21,283 nt of DNA, taken from positions 1-21,283 of the forward strand of contig CAZYAV010000041.1 in the NCBI GenBank assembly GCA_964645785.1, read 5' to 3'. The notes beneath the pieces are model-generated. The model had not been told where the DNA came from and ran no database searches. It saw nothing but the letters and a program-made list of their open reading frames with translations. The translations under genes were made by a program, and so were the position numbers. This document shows positions 14,787 through 21,283 of this stretch, piece by piece; within the stretch, counting starts at the first letter, position 1, and every line of letters begins with the position of its first letter. This DNA is from CALWZE01 sp964645785. Lineage in GTDB: Bacteria; Bacillota; Clostridia; Oscillospirales; Ruminococcaceae.

Positions 14787-14900
14787 TCAGCCCTGACGCT
14801 GCTTGTGCTTGGGATTCTGGCAGATAATCATCACCTTGCCGTGGCGTTTGATTACCTTGCACTTTTCACAGATCGGTTTAACGGAAGGTCTGACTTTCAT
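14787..14900 (-). CDS. rpmJ: Ribosomal protein L36, zinc form
   Basis: This gene is short: 37 residues, MKVRPSVKPICEKCK at the start and KHKQRQG at the end. Cys11, Cys14, Cys27 and His32 form the zinc site of the C+ L36. A GGAGGT site precedes the ATG at 14900. It sits between infA and rpsM, as in nearly all Firmicutes. A conditional, zinc-free L36 paralogue is not in this window. Confidence 0.97.
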   Translation of the reverse strand: MKVRPSVKPICEKCKVIKRHGKVMIICQNPKHKQRQG

Positions 14901-14929
14901 AATGATACCTCCTGAGGTTGGTCGGCGCC

Positions 14930-15148
14930 TTATTTCGAGCGCCAGGTAATGCGGCCCTTGGTGAGGTCATACGGGGACATCTCCACCGTCACCTTGTCTC
15001 CGGCAAGGATACGGATGAAGTTCATGCGCAGCTTGCCCGAAATGTGGGCGTTGATTTTGTGGCCATTCGGGAGTTCGACCAGAAAGGTTGCGTTGGGCAG
15101 CACTTCCTTTACGACGCCCTCTAATTCCAAAACATCGTCTTTTGACAA
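14930..15148 (-). CDS. infA: Translation initiation factor IF-1
   Basis: This 72-residue OB-fold protein (MSKDDVLELEGVVKEVLPNA, then HISGKLRMNFIRIL) binds the 30S A site during initiation. Its length is exactly that of the family. It lies only five bases after the KOW protein stop and 29 bases before rpmJ. Confidence 0.98.
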   Translation of the reverse strand: MSKDDVLELEGVVKEVLPNATFLVELPNGHKINAHISGKLRMNFIRILAGDKVTVEMSPYDLTKGRITWRSK

Positions 15149-15153
15149 AGTTT

Positions 15154-15417
15154 CTAACCCTCCCTTGACGGTGTGTCTCCGTAAAAGCGCGAGCGTATCG
15201 CGCTGTACAGCAATCTGTCGCTTTGCAGCTCGGGCTCGGCAAACCTTGTGTTTGTGCCGGCCAGATGCCGCAGATTCTTTCGTTTCGGCTTATCGAGCTT
15301 TCTCAAATCTCCGTCCGCAACCAGCGCCGCGCCGTCCTGCACCGCAAGCACCGCAAAAAAGCGGCCTTTGTCCCGCCCGGCGCGCGAACGCACGGCAGAG
15401 CCTCTCACAATCTCCAT
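15154..15417 (-). CDS. KOW-domain RNA-binding protein, L14e-like
   Basis: This 87-residue basic protein has a KOW motif in residues 1-30 (SAVRSRAGRDKGRFFAVL). It is the small protein commonly found between map and infA in Clostridia. The function is not established; a role in ribosome assembly or translation is assumed from the domain and operon. I chose the ATG at 15417 after GGGGGA. In-frame GTG (15432) and ATG (15429) codons overlap the map stop and could be used by coupling. The C-terminal 35 residues (LLYSAIRSRFYGDTPSREG) are not recognised. Confidence 0.8.
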   Translation of the reverse strand: MEIVRGSAVRSRAGRDKGRFFAVLAVQDGAALVADGDLRKLDKPKRKNLRHLAGTNTRFAEPELQSDRLLYSAIRSRFYGDTPSREG

Positions 15418-15428
15418 ACCTTCCCCCA

Positions 15429-16187
15429 TCACTCGGCGGTAAGGATCACGGGACCGTCGTCCGTTATGGCGATTGTGTTTTCAAAATGCGCCGAGAGCTT
15501 GCCGTCCCGGGTCACGACCGTCCAGTCGTTGTCCAGCACCCTGACCCCAAAAACGCCCTCGTTGATCATCGGCTCGATTGCGATGGTCATGCCGGGCACC
15601 AGGCGAACCCCGTGGCCCGCTTTGCCGTAGTTGGGAACCTCCGGCGCCTCGTGCAGGTCATGCCCGACCCCGTGGCCGACAAAATCCCGCACGACCGAAA
15701 AGCCGTTCTTCTCCGCCCAGCTCTGCACCGCAAAGCCGATATCGCCCAGGCGGTTCCCCTTTACCGCGGCGGCAATTCCGCGGCGCAGGCACTCCTGTGT
15801 TACGTCCATGAGCTTCTGTGCCCCGGCCGAGACCGCGCCGACCGGGAAGGTCGCCGCGTTGTCGCCGTGGAACCCCTTATAATATGCGCCGACATCGACG
15901 CTCACAATGTCGCCCTCTCTGAGGACGGTCTGGTCGTCCGGTATCCCGTGGATGACCTGCTCGTTGATCGAGATGCAGGCACTTTTGGGAAACCCGCCAT
16001 AATTCAGAAAGGACGGGGTCGCGCCCTGTGAAAGGATATATTTGCGCACTGCATCGTCAATGTGCGCCGTGGTGACGCCGGGTTTCAGCGTCTCCTTCGC
16101 GACCCGCAGGGCGGCAGCCGAAATCCGACATGCGTCCTTCATTTTCTGGATCTCTTTTGCCGTTTTGAGTACAATCATGCCGCTCAT
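15429..16187 (-). CDS. map: Methionine aminopeptidase, type I
   Basis: This 252-residue enzyme removes the N-terminal Met from new proteins. The five metal ligands are in place: Asp98, Asp109, His172, Glu205 and Glu236, with the GHGVGHDLHE motif at 171-180. Its ATG overlaps the adk stop by four bases (ATGA), so the two are translationally coupled. A second in-frame ATG three codons later is possible. Confidence 0.98.
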   Translation of the reverse strand: MSGMIVLKTAKEIQKMKDACRISAAALRVAKETLKPGVTTAHIDDAVRKYILSQGATPSFLNYGGFPKSACISINEQVIHGIPDDQTVLREGDIVSVDVGAYYKGFHGDNAATFPVGAVSAGAQKLMDVTQECLRRGIAAAVKGNRLGDIGFAVQSWAEKNGFSVVRDFVGHGVGHDLHEAPEVPNYGKAGHGVRLVPGMTIAIEPMINEGVFGVRVLDNDWTVVTRDGKLSAHFENTIAITDDGPVILTAE

Positions 16188-16816
16188 TCCTCTAAGGCTG
16201 CCAGGATTGCGCGGGTCGTGTCCGCCACATCCCCCTCGCCGTTCACAATCCGCAGCTTGCCCTTGCTTCTGTAGTACTCTTTCAGCTGCTCCGTCGTCTC
16301 ATGATAAACCCTGAGCCGGGTGACAACGGTCGCTTCCTCGTCGTCCGAACGCACAATCAGCGGTTCGCCGCACCGGTCACAGATGCCCTCCACGGCGGGC
16401 TGCTTATGCACAATGTGGTAAGACGCCCCGCATTTCGGGCAGGTTCTGCGGCCGGCGATGCGGGAGACAATCATGTTGTCCGGCACCTCGATGCTGATGA
16501 CCTTGTCGATGCGGACGCCCAGCTCCTCCAGCGCGTCCGCCTGCGCGACGGTGCGCGGCACCCCGTCAAGGATAAACCCGTCCGCGCAGTCCTCTTTTTC
16601 GAGCCGCGCCTTGACGATACCCATGATGAGATTATCCGGCACCAGCTTGCCGCAGTCCATATAGCCCTTGGCCTGCATACCAAGCTCGGTCTCGCTGCGA
16701 ATTGCCTCTTTCAGGATGTTGCCCGTGCTGATGATGGGCACAGAGAGCCGTTCGGCGATAATTTCCGCCTGCGTTCCCTTGCCCGCGCCGGGCGCGCCCA
16801 ATAGAATCAGCTTCAT
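16184..16816 (-). CDS. adk: Adenylate kinase, zinc-lid form
   Basis: This 210-residue enzyme interconverts AMP, ADP and ATP. The P-loop GAPGAGKGT is at residues 7-15. The lid carries Cys126, Cys129, Cys146 and Cys149, a zinc site typical of Gram-positive enzymes. The usual DGFPRT reads DGVPRT (84-89), a small substitution in the AMP-site loop; Arg88 is kept. I chose the ATG at 16816 behind AAAGGGGG with seven bases of spacing; the open frame extends upstream into secY without homology. It lies 13 bases after secY. Confidence 0.97.
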   Translation of the reverse strand: MKLILLGAPGAGKGTQAEIIAERLSVPIISTGNILKEAIRSETELGMQAKGYMDCGKLVPDNLIMGIVKARLEKEDCADGFILDGVPRTVAQADALEELGVRIDKVISIEVPDNMIVSRIAGRRTCPKCGASYHIVHKQPAVEGICDRCGEPLIVRSDDEEATVVTRLRVYHETTEQLKEYYRSKGKLRIVNGEGDVADTTRAILAALEE

Positions 16817-16829
16817 TAAAACGCCCCCT

Positions 16830-18152
16830 TTATTCCAGGAACCCTTTGTGGTGACGCATGAGCATATAGGATTCGAGCGTGTTGGAAATCTCCAGCGCGA
16901 CACCGACCAGAATCAGCACCGACGTACCGCCCAGAGAGATCTGGATGCCGGTCAGCTTGGTGACGATGATCGGGAGAATCGCGACGAGAATCAGGAAAAA
17001 GCCGCCGATCAGGGTGATTTTGGAGACCACCCGCGCGATGAAATCCGAGGTCGGCTTGCCCGGACGGATGCCCGGAATCGTGCCCGAATTCTTGCGCAGG
17101 TCGTTCGCGATCTGAACCGGGTTGTACTGAACGGCCACATAGAAGAAGTTGAAGCCCAGAATCAGCAGCGCGTAAAGCAGCGCGTAGCCCCAGTTGTTGG
17201 TGTTGAACCAGCCCAGGAAGGTGCCCCAGAAGCCGGAGTTAATCGCGAAAAAGTCCTTGATTGTGCCCGGCAGAGACATGAATGCCGAAGCGAAGATGAC
17301 CGGCAGAACCCCCGTCATGTTGACCTTGATGGGGATGTTGGTCGCCTGGCCGCCGTACATTTTGCGGCCGACCACCCGCTTGGCGTACTGAACCGGGATG
17401 CGACGCTCGGCCGAGGTCACCACGACAATCAGTACAAACATCGCCGCAAACATCAGCACAATCAGCGGCACCAGCACGAAATAAGCCGGCTGCGCCGGAT
17501 AGCTGACCCCGTTGTAGCTGTAGCTGCCCGCCGCAATCTTGAAATAGGTCACAATCTGCGGGAACACATTGGCGAGGTTGGAGAGGATACCGGCGAAGAT
17601 AATCAGCGAGATGCCGTTGCCGATTCCCTTGGAGTCGATCTGTTCGCCCAGCCACATCAGCAGCACGGAGCCCGCCGTAAACGAGCAGATAATCACCGCG
17701 GCCGAGAAGTATTTTGCAAAGCCCTCGGTGTAGTAAAGCGCCGACTGGCGGCTGACCATCAGGTAATAGATGAAGGACAGCAGCAGGGAGATGCCAATCG
17801 AGGTGTACCGGGTGACGAGGTTCGCTTTGCGGCGCCCCTCCTCCCCCTCCTTCGACCAACGCTCAAGCGCGGGGATGACCACCTGCAGCAGCTGGATGAT
17901 AATCGACGCGTTGATATACGGCGTCACGCCGAGCGCAAACAGGGTCGCGTTCGAGAAGCTGCCGCCGGTCATCAGGTTGAAGAACCCAAAGACCGTGCCC
18001 TCCGTATTCAGGGAGGCCTGCAGCACCTCACCGTTGATGAACGGGACGACCACCGCCGCGCCAAACCGGAAGATCACGATAATCAGGGCGGTGAACAGGA
18101 TTTTCTTGCGCAGATCGTCGATTTTCCAAGCGTTTTTGAAGGTTTGGAACAT
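16830..18152 (-). CDS. secY: Protein translocase subunit SecY
   Basis: This 440-residue membrane protein forms the SecYEG channel. It has about ten hydrophobic segments, the first at residues 19-36 (ILFTALIIVIFRFGAAVV). The plug region follows with ATLFALGVTPYINASIIIQLL, a conserved SecY signature. The cytoplasmic loop containing AERRIPVQYAKRVVGRKMYGG is also well conserved. The gap to rplO is two bases; the GAGGTGAT site for secY lies inside the end of rplO. Confidence 0.98.
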   Translation of the reverse strand: MFQTFKNAWKIDDLRKKILFTALIIVIFRFGAAVVVPFINGEVLQASLNTEGTVFGFFNLMTGGSFSNATLFALGVTPYINASIIIQLLQVVIPALERWSKEGEEGRRKANLVTRYTSIGISLLLSFIYYLMVSRQSALYYTEGFAKYFSAAVIICSFTAGSVLLMWLGEQIDSKGIGNGISLIIFAGILSNLANVFPQIVTYFKIAAGSYSYNGVSYPAQPAYFVLVPLIVLMFAAMFVLIVVVTSAERRIPVQYAKRVVGRKMYGGQATNIPIKVNMTGVLPVIFASAFMSLPGTIKDFFAINSGFWGTFLGWFNTNNWGYALLYALLILGFNFFYVAVQYNPVQIANDLRKNSGTIPGIRPGKPTSDFIARVVSKITLIGGFFLILVAILPIIVTKLTGIQISLGGTSVLILVGVALEISNTLESYMLMRHHKGFLE

Positions 18153-18154
18153 CG

Positions 18155-18592
18155 TTACATCACCTCGGCCTTCCCGCCGGCAGATTCGATTTTGCTCTTG
18201 GCCGCCGCGGAATAGGCGTCAAGCTTGACTGTGAGCTTTTTGGTCAGCTCGCCGTTGCCGAGAACCTTAATGCCGTCCATGGGTTTTTTGACCAGCCCGG
18301 ATTCCAGAACGGCCTTCACATCGACAACCGCACCGTCCTCAAACTTGTTCAGGTCGCTGACATTGATTGTCGCGAACCGTGTGGCAAAGATATTGTGGAA
18401 ACCGCGCTTCGGGATGCGGCGAACGAGCGGCAGCTGGCCGCCCTCGAAGTAGGCCGGCTTGTGACCCGAACGGGCAAGCTGCCCCTTGTGACCCTTGCCG
18501 GCGGTTTTGCCGTTGCCCGAGCCCGCGCCGCGCCCTTTGCGCTTCGCCTGCGTGCTTGCGCCCGCGGCGGGTTGCAGTTCGTGGAGCTTCAT
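18155..18592 (-). CDS. rplO: Ribosomal protein L15
   Basis: This 145-residue protein begins MKLHELQPAAGAST and has the Gly/Lys-rich stretch KGRGAGSGNGKTAGKGHKG of L15, then GQLPLVRRIPKRGF. It is a late-assembly protein of the large subunit. It lies between rpmD and secY, the standard order. Confidence 0.98.
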   Translation of the reverse strand: MKLHELQPAAGASTQAKRKGRGAGSGNGKTAGKGHKGQLARSGHKPAYFEGGQLPLVRRIPKRGFHNIFATRFATINVSDLNKFEDGAVVDVKAVLESGLVKKPMDGIKVLGNGELTKKLTVKLDAYSAAAKSKIESAGGKAEVM

Positions 18593-18612
18593 GTGGAATG
18601 CACCTCCTTGCT

Positions 18613-18987
18613 TTATGCTTCGGTCACTTCAACCAGATGGCCGACCTTCGCGAGCTTGCCGCGTGTGGCCGCATTGTCCGGCTGGACAGTGACGTCGCCG
18701 ATCTTGCGCAGGCCAAGCGCCCGGCAGGTCGCGATCTGATTGTCGAGCCGGCCGGCCATGCTCTTCACCAGGCGGATCTGGATACCCGCCGGCTTTTTCG
18801 CCGATTTCTTCGGCTTTGCCGCCGTCTCTTTCTTCGGCTCGGCCGCCTTTTTCGCAGCGGCCGACTTCTTCTCCGCCGCCGGCTTTTTGGCGGCGGTGGT
18901 CTTTTTCGCCGCGGAGGCTGTCTTTTTGGCAGCCGTCTTTTTCTCTTCGGCCGCTTCGGTCGCGGCGGTCGTGTTCTCTGTTGCCAT
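18613..18987 (-). CDS. rpmD: Ribosomal protein L30 with a long Lys/Ala-rich N-terminal extension
   Basis: This 124-residue protein is twice the usual L30 length (about 60). The L30 fold occupies residues 68-124, from GIQIRLVKSMAGR to KVGHLVEVTEA. Residues 1-67 consist almost only of Ala, Lys, Glu and Thr, in recurring AAKK and KKTAA units like the tail of histone H1. The ATG at 18987 has a good AGGAGGAG site and sits in the normal 14-base gap after rpsE. No ATG or ribosome site precedes the core, so the extension is probably translated. It may add rRNA contacts or reach across the subunit surface; no function can be read from the sequence. Confidence 0.93.
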   Translation of the reverse strand: MATENTTAATEAAEEKKTAAKKTASAAKKTTAAKKPAAEKKSAAAKKAAEPKKETAAKPKKSAKKPAGIQIRLVKSMAGRLDNQIATCRALGLRKIGDVTVQPDNAATRGKLAKVGHLVEVTEA

Positions 18988-19001
18988 GCTGACTCTCCTC
19001 C

Positions 19002-19502
19002 TTAGACGAATAATTCTTTCACGCTTTTGCCGCGCACAGCCGCAACCTGCTCGGCGCTGCGCAGGCTTTTCAGCCCGCTGATTGTGGCGGAAACGACGTT
19101 GTTGGGGTTGTTGGAGCGCAGGGACTTTGTGCGGATATCCGTAATCCCCGCAACCTCCATGACCGCACGCACCGGGCCGCCCGCGATGATTCCGGTACCG
19201 GGGCCTGCCGGCATCAGCAGCACGCGGCCGGCGCCGAACTCGCCGATGACCTCGTGCGGGATCGTGGTGCCCTTAAGCGCGATGCGGATGATGTTCTTCT
19301 TTGCGTCCTCGAGCCCCTTGCGGATTGCCTCGGGAACCTCGCCCGCTTTGCCAAGCCCCACGCCGACAATGCCGTTGCCGTCGCCGACGACGACGAGCGC
19401 GGAGAACTTGTAGATGCGGCCGCCCTTGACGGTTTTTGCGACGCGGTTTATTGTAACAACCTTCTCTTTAAGGTCGAGCGTTGAAGCATCCAGTCTTTCC
19501 AA
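19002..19502 (-). CDS. rpsE: Ribosomal protein S5
   Basis: This 166-residue protein of the decoding region has the S5 double-stranded RNA domain (VVTINRVAKTVKGGRIYKFSALVVVGDG) and the C-terminal domain (LMPAGPGTGIIAGGPVRAVMEVAG). The start codon is TTG at 19502, nine bases after GGAGG. Alteration of the loop near VVTINRV is known to confer spectinomycin resistance in other bacteria; the loop here looks ordinary. Confidence 0.98.
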   Translation of the reverse strand: MERLDASTLDLKEKVVTINRVAKTVKGGRIYKFSALVVVGDGNGIVGVGLGKAGEVPEAIRKGLEDAKKNIIRIALKGTTIPHEVIGEFGAGRVLLMPAGPGTGIIAGGPVRAVMEVAGITDIRTKSLRSNNPNNVVSATISGLKSLRSAEQVAAVRGKSVKELFV

Positions 19503-19518
19503 AATCTTTCTCCTCCCC

Positions 19519-19878
19519 TTAAAATTTCAGGCCGCCCTCACGAGCGCCCTCGGCCAGAGCCTTGACGCGCCCATGATAGATGAAACCGCCGCGGTCAAAG
19601 ACCACCTCGGTGATCCCCAGCTTAACCGCCTTTTCGGCAACAGCCTTGCCGACCCTTGTTGCTTCCTCAACGTTGCCCGTCGTGTGGCCAAAGCCCTTGT
19701 CGAGAGACGAAGCCGAGCAAAGCGTAACCCCCGCAACATCGTCGATAACCTGCGCGTAGATGTGCTTGGCGGAGCGGAAAACATTAAGGCGCGGACGCTC
19801 TTTTGTGCCGCTGATCTTGCCGCGGACGCGTTTATGTCTCTGCAAACGCTGCTTGTTTGAATCGCGTTTAGTAACCAT
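19519..19878 (-). CDS. rplR: Ribosomal protein L18
   Basis: This 119-residue protein binds 5S rRNA. It has the basic N-terminus (KRDSNKQRLQRHKRVRGKISG), the RPRLNVFRSAKHIYAQVIDD segment and the C-terminal FDRGGFIYHGRVKALAEGAREGGL. It lies between rplF and rpsE, as usual. Confidence 0.98.
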   Translation of the reverse strand: MVTKRDSNKQRLQRHKRVRGKISGTKERPRLNVFRSAKHIYAQVIDDVAGVTLCSASSLDKGFGHTTGNVEEATRVGKAVAEKAVKLGITEVVFDRGGFIYHGRVKALAEGAREGGLKF

Positions 19879-19899
19879 AATTCTTCAGCACTCCTTTCT

Positions 19900-20442
19900 T
19901 TATTTACCTTTGCCTGCTTTGCCCTCTTTGCGGGCGACGTATTCGCCGGCATAGCGGATTCCCTTGCCCTTATAGGGCTCGGGCGGGCGCTTCTCGCGGA
20001 CGTTCGCCGCAAACTGGCCGACCTTCTGCTTGTCGATTCCGTGGATGATGATTTTGTTGGGCGCGGGAACCTCGATGGTGATGTCCTCGTTGTCGCTCAT
20101 GATGACCTGATGGGAATAGCCCAGGTTCATCACAAGGTCGCTGCCCTGCTTTGCGGCACGATAGCCGACACCCTGGATTTCAAGCTCCTTCTGGAAGCCC
20201 TCGGTGACACCGGTCACCATATTGTGGATAAGGGTTCGCGTCAGGCCGTGAAGCGAACGGTATTCCTTATCGTCGGACGGACGCGTGACGGTGATCTCGC
20301 CGTTTTCCAGCTTGATGGCCATGCTCGGGCTGAAGTGCTGGGTGATTGTGCCCTTCGGCCCCTTCACTGTCACAACGTTTCCCTCAACTTTTACATCGAC
20401 ACCGGCGGGAACGGATATCGCTTTTCTACCAATTCTCGACAT
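19900..20442 (-). CDS. rplF: Ribosomal protein L6
   Basis: This 180-residue protein is made of two repeated L6 domains. It begins MSRIGRKAISVPAGVDV and ends with the conserved RPPEPYKGKGIRYAGE segment near the sarcin-ricin loop. Length and position are standard. Confidence 0.98.
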   Translation of the reverse strand: MSRIGRKAISVPAGVDVKVEGNVVTVKGPKGTITQHFSPSMAIKLENGEITVTRPSDDKEYRSLHGLTRTLIHNMVTGVTEGFQKELEIQGVGYRAAKQGSDLVMNLGYSHQVIMSDNEDITIEVPAPNKIIIHGIDKQKVGQFAANVREKRPPEPYKGKGIRYAGEYVARKEGKAGKGK

Positions 20443-20457
20443 TCTCCTATACCCTCC

Positions 20458-20856
20458 TTACCAAACGAAGGCGAGCACTTCGCCGCCGACATTCAGGGCG
20501 CGCGCCTGCTTATCGGTCATCACGCCCCGGGGAGTTGAAATAATCGCGATGCCAAGCCCCTTGAGAACCTTGGGCATCTTTTCGCAGCTCGTGTAAATGC
20601 GCAGGCCGGGCTTGCTCACACGGCGCAGACCCTGGATGGCCGGGGTTTTGTTTTCGCCGTATTTGAGCGTGATGCGGATCATGCCCTGCTTGTCGTCCTC
20701 GGTCACCTGCATCCCCTTGACATAGCCCTCGTCCACCAGGATCTTGGCAATCGCCTTTTTCATGTTGGAGGCGGGGATGTCAACGGTATCGTGCTTTGCG
20801 CTGCTGGCATTGCGGATACGAGTCAACAAATCGGCAATCGGATCTGTGATATGCAT
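20458..20856 (-). CDS. rpsH: Ribosomal protein S8
   Basis: This 132-residue protein begins MHITDPIADLLTRIRNA and ends with STPRGVMTDKQARALNVGGE, both S8 signatures. It binds helix 21 of 16S rRNA. In enteric bacteria S8 represses the spc operon by binding its own mRNA near rplE; no such site was identified here. Confidence 0.98.
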   Translation of the reverse strand: MHITDPIADLLTRIRNASSAKHDTVDIPASNMKKAIAKILVDEGYVKGMQVTEDDKQGMIRITLKYGENKTPAIQGLRRVSKPGLRIYTSCEKMPKVLKGLGIAIISTPRGVMTDKQARALNVGGEVLAFVW

Positions 20857-20871
20857 ACTGTCAACCTCCTC

Positions 20872-21057
20872 TTACCAGCTTGCTTTCTTCACGCCGGGGA
20901 TCTGGCCTTTATAAGCCAGCTCGCGGAAACAGATGCGGCAGATGCCGTATTTGCGCAGATACGCGTGCGGACGGCCGCAGATCTTACATCTGTTATACTG
21001 ACGTGTCGAAAACTTTGCAGGTGCTTTCTGTTTATTTTTCAGTGATGTTTTAGCCAT
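20872..21057 (-). CDS. rpsN: Ribosomal protein S14, zinc (type Z) form
   Basis: This 61-residue protein is the short S14, with zinc ligands Cys24, Cys27, Cys40 and Cys43 (CKIC and CRIC). It ends with the typical GQIPGVKKASW. The short zinc form within the spc operon is characteristic of Firmicutes. Confidence 0.98.
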   Translation of the reverse strand: MAKTSLKNKQKAPAKFSTRQYNRCKICGRPHAYLRKYGICRICFRELAYKGQIPGVKKASW

Positions 21058-21071
21058 TGCAATTCCCCCCG

Positions 21072-21283
21072 TTATTCTGCGAACGGAGCGCCGAGCGCCT
21101 TAAGCAGCTCTTTCGCTTCCTCGTCCGTTTTGGCGGTTGTGACAAAGGCGATGTCCATGCCGCGAACCGCGTCGATCTTGTCATACTCAATCTCGGGGAA
21201 AATCAGCTGTTCCTTGAGGCCGAGCGCGTAGTTGCCGCGGCCGTCGAAGCTGTTGCCGTTGATTCCGCGGAAATCGCGGACAC
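21072..21283 (-). CDS. rplE: Ribosomal protein L5, C-terminal part
   Basis: Only the last 70 codons are in the window; the gene continues past the right edge. The visible part reads VRDFRGINGNSFDGRGNYALG, then IEYDKIDAVRGMDIAFVTTAKTDEEA, the conserved C-terminal half of L5, which binds 5S rRNA. The stop TAA is at 21072-21074, 14 bases before rpsN. Confidence 0.97.
   Translation of the reverse strand, partial: VRDFRGINGNSFDGRGNYALGLKEQLIFPEIEYDKIDAVRGMDIAFVTTAKTDEEAKELLKALGAPFAE

Overview
The window reads as a chromosomal segment of a GC-rich, anaerobic Firmicute, most likely a Clostridia / Oscillospiraceae-type bacterium. This rests on the gene order adk-map-KOW protein-infA-rpmJ-rpsM-rpsK-rpsD-rpoA-rplQ, on the zinc-binding forms of S14, L36, S4 and adenylate kinase, on strong AGGAGG-type ribosome binding sites, and on an anaerobic molybdenum hydroxylase. 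All protein genes lie on the minus strand, so the biological order runs from the right edge to the left edge.

Right half (21283 down to about 11857): the distal spc operon and the alpha operon, from the rplE tail through rpsN, rpsH, rplF, rplR, rpsE, rpmD, rplO, secY, adk, map, a small KOW protein, infA, rpmJ, rpsM, rpsK, rpsD, rpoA and rplQ. It closes with a strong terminator at 11857-11896. The L30 protein (rpmD) carries an unusual Lys/Ala-rich N-terminal extension of about 67 residues.

Middle (11581 to 5920): two separately bounded redox genes. The first is a MOP-type molybdenum hydroxylase (two [2Fe-2S] domains plus a molybdopterin domain) with its own promoter and terminator. The second is a large multi-cluster Fe-S protein with a GltD-like N-terminus, a degenerate nucleotide-binding fold, a dicluster domain and two HdrB-like CCG domains. 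It is a plausible electron-transfer partner of the hydroxylase.

Left (5873 to 1): the start of a type I-C CRISPR-Cas operon, cas3-cas5c-cas8c-cas7c. The small subunit Cas11c is encoded inside cas8c behind its own internal Shine-Dalgarno and ATG. The adaptation genes and the array must lie beyond the left edge.

The most notable feature is between cas3 and the Fe-S gene. A lone degenerate CRISPR repeat on the plus strand, divergent from cas3, has its own promoter, a hairpin and an 11-base handle of type I-C form. It is followed by a 30-base pseudo-spacer. The first 20 bases of that pseudo-spacer match 16 of 20 bases in the cas3 promoter next to a TTC motif (the I-C PAM), and the first two mismatches fall at positions 6 and 12, the bases that Cascade flips out. 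I interpret it as a Cas-regulating RNA (CreR-like) that would direct the Cascade made by this operon onto the operon's own promoter, covering the -35 box, as a negative feedback loop.
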